Source: Trema orientale (lineage: Eukaryota; Streptophyta; Magnoliopsida; Rosales; Cannabaceae). From it: a stretch of DNA of 64,000 nucleotides. The notes under the pieces are model-generated. The model saw nothing but the letters and a program-made list of their open reading frames with translations. It made no database searches and was not told the origin of the DNA. A program made the translations under genes and the position numbers. The DNA lies in assembly GCA_002914845.1 (NCBI GenBank), contig JXTC01000070.1:109603-173602 (forward strand), in the 5' to 3' direction. Positions 59,381-64,000 of this stretch are shown piece after piece (the first letter of the stretch is position 1; each line of letters opens with the position of its first letter).

Positions 59381-62300
59381 CTATAAGGCGTTGATGGTCT
59401 TTCCAAGTAGCCAGAGTACCAAAGCAAGCTCAACCCCAAATATGCTGTGTATTGTAGTTCTATCCAATGTGAATCCGTATACTGTAATACCCGCTCTATT
59501 GTTCTCAAAATATGTCACTGCAATTAAAACAAAGAAGTATTGAAATTAAGCTATGTTCAAAAGCCAAGCATCAAATAATTCTAAGTGAGATTATTCAATC
59601 TTCAATGTATAGAATATAATAATATCTTTTACTTTTGACTATATAAGTAAGACTTCTCTCAGCAATTTTTCCTAGAAAAGTGAAACTTGTCCAATTTTAT
59701 AAATAGCTTTGGCCACCCATTGTTAAAAATATGTTTTTGCTGGGTCAAGTAACAAATACATGATTGTTTATAAGTACTAATGCAGTGAATCACAGCCATT
59801 GATCGCGTGGAAATTAAATAAAAGGTTTTATCTTGGTGGGGTTGACTTACCTAGAGCTTGTCTCTTTTGAAATGAAATTGTACTATAAGCATATGCTGGG
59901 ATAAACTTGGTATTGTCCAAGTCATCTTCTTCACCTTCAGCTTCATCATCATCGTCATCATCACCGCCGGATTGTTCTTCTACACCATCCCCAAACACAT
60001 CGTTGGGGCTCGCGACCTGAGCCGGAGCGACATCGCCTTGGACTGCCTCGAAGGAATCCAACGTGGCGCAGACATGCCACTTGGCAGCAAGGCATGTCAC
60101 TGCTTGTGCCTTGTGTGTGATCTTTGTCGCACTGCGCAGTAGGATTAGGAGCGCAGCAACTAGCGTCATGGAGCATAGCTACATCCAAATAAAATTCAAA
60201 CAATAAAAAAAAATGACAAATAAAACTCATGACATACTAATATAAACGTATCAAATCATGGCCACACTATCTTTAATCATGTATCATCATATCATATCAA
60301 ATGTTCTAAATTGTGTCATCAAATATATATGTGTGATCATTTTTTAATCTCTATTAGTGTGTGGTGCTAATCGCGCTAGTGATATCATTTAGTATTTTTT
60401 GTGAGTACGAAGTGGGGCTAGTTAGGAGGATTACTACCGCAAGCTCGCCAGCCCTGAAAATATTAAGCTCGGTTCTGGCCTTGGTGGAGATTAGAAGAGA
60501 AGCAAATTGGCTGCTGGTGACCAAAATCAACGACAACAAAATGAAGCCTCGGAATCTGTGGCTTATGATCCGCAGGTGCCTCCGGATCCTAAGGTGTTCG
60601 GAGAGGACGGACCCCACGTCGGAGTCGACATGGAAAACCGTGGCGAAGTCTTGCAGACGCAGGAGCTGGAGGTGGCAGTTGAGACGGAAGAGAACACATA
60701 CGAGGAATATGACTGTCGTTCGGTAGAGCCAGGAGCAGAGCTCCATTATGCATGCTACGGCGTCACTCACCACAACGTGCCCCAAGAAAGGGATTTGTGA
60801 GGCTCCTGATGCGTACCACCATATCTTGTATGCACACTCGGCTACGAAGCATGGTACCACAAAGATGGAAAGAATCTTTAGTGACCTCTGCATGAACGAG
60901 TAGAAAGCTACATTAGCCAGTTTTTTACAACAATTTATACTGTTGTACATACGAATGTGGGACCCACATGGGTCCAACGCCAATAAAAATTTTCAAAAAA
61001 AAAAATAAAAGCTCTGTTTTGGTACATGTCTCGCTAGCATTTTTTAAAATCTCAAATACAAAATAAATTAATAAAAGAATAGAAATATATGATTCCTTAG
61101 GATGGAATAGAGAATTCATGAAGATCTGGATTCTTCCTACCCTTTACATACTTCTAGTTCAATTTTTCTTTTCCTTTAGATAGTGGTAGACAAAACTTCC
61201 TTTTACATTCTTCTAGTGAATGATATTTAGTTATTAAAATCAAACCTATGTTATATACTTTTAAAATGATTAAGAGACGGAATCATGACTAATGACCTGT
61301 CATTTATGTGCATATATCTAGTAGATTAAATGTGGTTTATGCAGAACAACTATAATAGCCCGCATAATGAGTTGAGACAACTGTAGTGCAACTTCATAAT
61401 GTCAAAGCTTTCAGAAATGTAAGAGCAAATTTTTTTTTCTTTCAATCTATATTTTCATAATTTTTGGCATATGGAAGACAGGCTACTGAACCATGTTTTG
61501 TAACAGTCAAAAAAGTTCAGACAAAAGTAAATAAAATTATGATATATGAAGTGAAAAAACAAGACAGCTCTATAAAATTCTAAAGGAAGCATTTAATTTG
61601 ACCATTGTACAGGTTGTGTAGATCAGCAACTGTACAATTTCAATTTGTTGTCGACAAATATAATAATATTTTATTCTTATGTGACTCAGACGGATCCATA
61701 AAAAAGAAAAAGGAGACGAATTTTGTGGTGGGAAATGAAGAGTCCACCCCATACATAAATGGTACCGAATACCCTTTTCTTCTCGTGTAGGATTGCACTT
61801 TTATATAAATGCAAATGCAAATGCAAAAGAAATTTGACTTTGGCTAATCCAAAGTCAAACCTTACAGCATATTTGTGGGTGTAATTGCCTGGAATTATGG
61901 ATATCCCCCAAGTACATATTTTGACAGAAGAACATGAAACCCAATTGGCAAAAGGTTTTTCTATCGTCAATTACGTTTGACCAATCTAAACCATCTATAC
62001 AGTTGAGTTTTGAGTGAGATTTACGTAAGACTTTCCTCATGGATGGTTCATCATCTATTTTGGCAAAACAACCAAACCATTTTTCTAAAGAAATCAAAAA
62101 TTTAAAACCAACACGATATTTAAGAAAGGGGTATTGATAAAGCTAAGGCATCCCAAATGTTCCCATCAAATAATAATTGGAAAAAAAAAAAAATTGTAGG
62201 ACCATCCACTCCAAAAATGAACAAAATGGTTTTTTTTTTAAATAAATTAAATTGAATTTCGATGATTAAAAAAAAAAAAGACTCACATTGAGTTGTTCCG

Positions 62301-62691
62301 TGTATCCCCTACGGACGGTCTCACTATCATCCCAGAGCTTATCAAAGAACAAGAACCTCCGAAGCCCGTACTTCCTCACGAAATTCGAGAGGCACACAAA
62401 CGACAGCGTGGCGACGCTGCTCAGCGACAGCTGAACGACGCTGTCGTATGGCCTGTCGTGCCTGCTGTCGCACGTCGAGCAGGCGAGGACAAAATGGGAA
62501 ATGGCCGGGACGACGATCGTGAAGAGGACGAACATCGACCACGAAAGGCAGGCCGTCCAGATGGTTGACTGGTCAACGCACATCCACCGTAGATACGATC
62601 GGAAGCTCTGAAGCTCGTCCTGCGCGTGCGAGACGCACCGCGTGAACTTCCTGCTGTTTCGCCTCATCAACGCCTCCCTGTTGTCGTCCAT
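59381..62691 (-). CDS. DUF3537 multi-pass membrane protein
   Basis: Four exons: 62287-62691, 60438-60887, 59851-60178 and 59381-59517. The phases close to 439 aa, starting MDDNREALMRRNSRKFTRCV. Several hydrophobic helices are visible: ACLSWSMFVLFTIVVPAISH, SVATLSFVCLSNF, LKILSIFVVPCFVAECAYKI, LYRTTVIFLVCVLFRL, FILLSLILVTSSQFASLLI and LVAALLILL. The conserved THKAQAVTCLAAKWHVCATL stretch follows, then an acidic loop (SGGDDDDDDEAEGEEDD), FIPAYAYSTISFQKRQAL, and the C-terminus ENNRAGITVYGFTLDRT with a last hydrophobic segment. Relatives include Arabidopsis MRB1 (At4g22270) and At3g20300. The biochemical role is not established. Adjacency to EHD matches Arabidopsis chromosome 3. Intron 1 is 1.4 kb. 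Confidence 0.92.
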
Positions 62692-64000
62692 CGTTCTGGG
62701 TCCCCGGGCTTTTCTGTCGTTTTTTCCGTACAAAACGACGATGAATCTCAATGAGGAAGAACGCAGGCTTTAGTTATGTGCCTGTACGTATATGGGTGGG
62801 AAATTTATATAGGAGGGCTAATCTGTGAATCTTTTTTTTTTCCCCCTATCCTTGAAAAAAAAAAAAACAAAACAAAACAAAAACTGGAGGGCACTGCCCA
62901 ATCAGAGGAGGAAATTTGGTGATTAGTTTTTTTTTTTTTTTTGGTTTAGAGAGAGAGAAGAATATCAACATTTAAATAGCTAGATTCCTTAAGTTTAAAA
63001 AACAAACAAATTATGAGTTAATTTTAACAGAAACAGTTGTGGCTAAATTCACCTAAATATGTAAAAATTAGAAAATTTCCTTATTTTTCTTTCTTATTTT
63101 TCTTATTAATTAATAGATTTTAAGGGAATAATAATTGTTGATTTTTTATCTTTTGATTTAAAAATGGTAGAAAACAGCTGGCGATGGGCCCACTCCGTGC
63201 AACGTGTACAGTCGGGGCGCCAATTACGCAAATAACCAATGTGACGTTGCCACATGGGATGTCAACAGTGTATTATTTTCTTCTTTCTAAAGTGAATAGT
63301 TTATTAGTTTTTGTCCTTTTCCTTTGTAACAAACAAAAGGGTTACACCTATACAAGTACACTTGTTCATGAACTATTTGAATTCTCAACCCTCTACATCT
63401 TAATTCACTCTATTAGTACTTTAATTTTTTATACTCACAATAATCTGTCAAATAATAGAGATTAAAGATAAAAATAATAGTAGCTTGGTCAATGGAGCCG
63501 GTATGACATGGCTACGTGTGATATGGTGATTGAAATGGCTTCTCATATGATATGTATGATTATATCATGGGATTTACTTGGCTCCTAAATTGTAGTAGTA
63601 GTAGATTCCTTTCAAAAAATAAATAAATTGTAGTAGTAGATTAGTACTAGATGTCAGCTATATGATGTGAAAATAAACTGATAATATTTTTTTAGATAGG
63701 CCGAAAGGTCCAAAACCAACTGTTCAGCATCATATGATTTTGTTTACATATATAGATAGGTATAGATATTATGAGTGTCTAAGATTTAGTGACCAAATTT
63801 ACTAACTTAACCAGCTCGAAGAACATGGGATGTCTCTATCTAGGTGGATGCACCTTACATAACTTTGCGTCTAAAATATTGTACATTCTTGATGACTAAC
63901 CAAACAAATTGGAAGACCTTTGTTTCATTTATTGTCGTTTGGTAGAGTTTGATTCTGTTTCTAGATGTTTTAGTACAAAACGACAACAACATAGACTATG
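62692..64000. other. Upstream of DUF3537 gene, no gene seen
   Basis: The proximal part is the DUF3537 promoter and leader, with caaaacgacgatga near 62730. A GC-richer patch at 63170-63260 has no recognised identity. A short duplication of attgtagtagtag occurs near 63590 and 63628. No gene is supported to the window end. Confidence 0.5.

Noticed and set aside
62293-62568. A GC-rich plus-strand frame opposite DUF3537 exon 1.
   Set aside because: Antisense shadow of a well-supported membrane-protein exon.

Overview
The window is nuclear DNA from a flowering plant, most likely a core eudicot. It is AT-rich, its genes are split by many short GT-AG introns, and it carries tRNA-derived SINEs, fold-back MITEs and a TRIM element. 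Every recognisable gene has a clear Arabidopsis relative. The species cannot be fixed from sequence alone. Gene models were built by hand from splice sites and reading frames; in every multi-exon model the exon phases close exactly.

Positions 1-22,000 are repeat-rich and hold a lineage-specific tandem cluster of one unrecognised coiled-coil family, called CC here, all on the minus strand. CC1 (4121-4999), CC2 (14436-15440) and CC4 (19147-20076) look open. CC3 (17860-18714) is a frameshifted pseudogene without a leader. Positions about 140-1235 hold the leader of a fifth copy whose coding part is absent. CC1 and CC2 share a two-exon non-coding leader. Between the genes lie five SINE insertions with target-site duplications, a complete TRIM with a 5-bp duplication, several MITEs, a minisatellite and a local tandem duplication.

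Positions 22,500-42,500 are a conserved housekeeping block: MAP65-1 (microtubule bundling, minus), plastid trigger factor TIG (minus), a plant-specific serine-rich protein (plus) and the mitochondrial nucleotide-exchange factor GrpE/Mge1 (minus). From memory this matches the Arabidopsis run At5g55230-At5g55220-At5g55210-At5g55200.

Positions 43,900-62,700 carry an MPC2-type mitochondrial pyruvate carrier (minus), a secreted GDSL esterase/lipase (plus), a DUF761 protein (minus), an EHD1-type dynamin-like ATPase (minus) and a multi-pass DUF3537 protein (minus). EHD next to DUF3537 matches At3g20290-At3g20300. TIG and the serine-rich gene are divergent across 1.2 kb, as are MPC and GDSL across 1.8 kb.

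The conserved genes do not form one pathway. Two act in mitochondria (Mge1, MPC), one in plastids (TIG), one on microtubules (MAP65-1) and one on endocytic membranes (EHD). The least explained part is the CC cluster with its shared leader and a conserved protein-like segment downstream.
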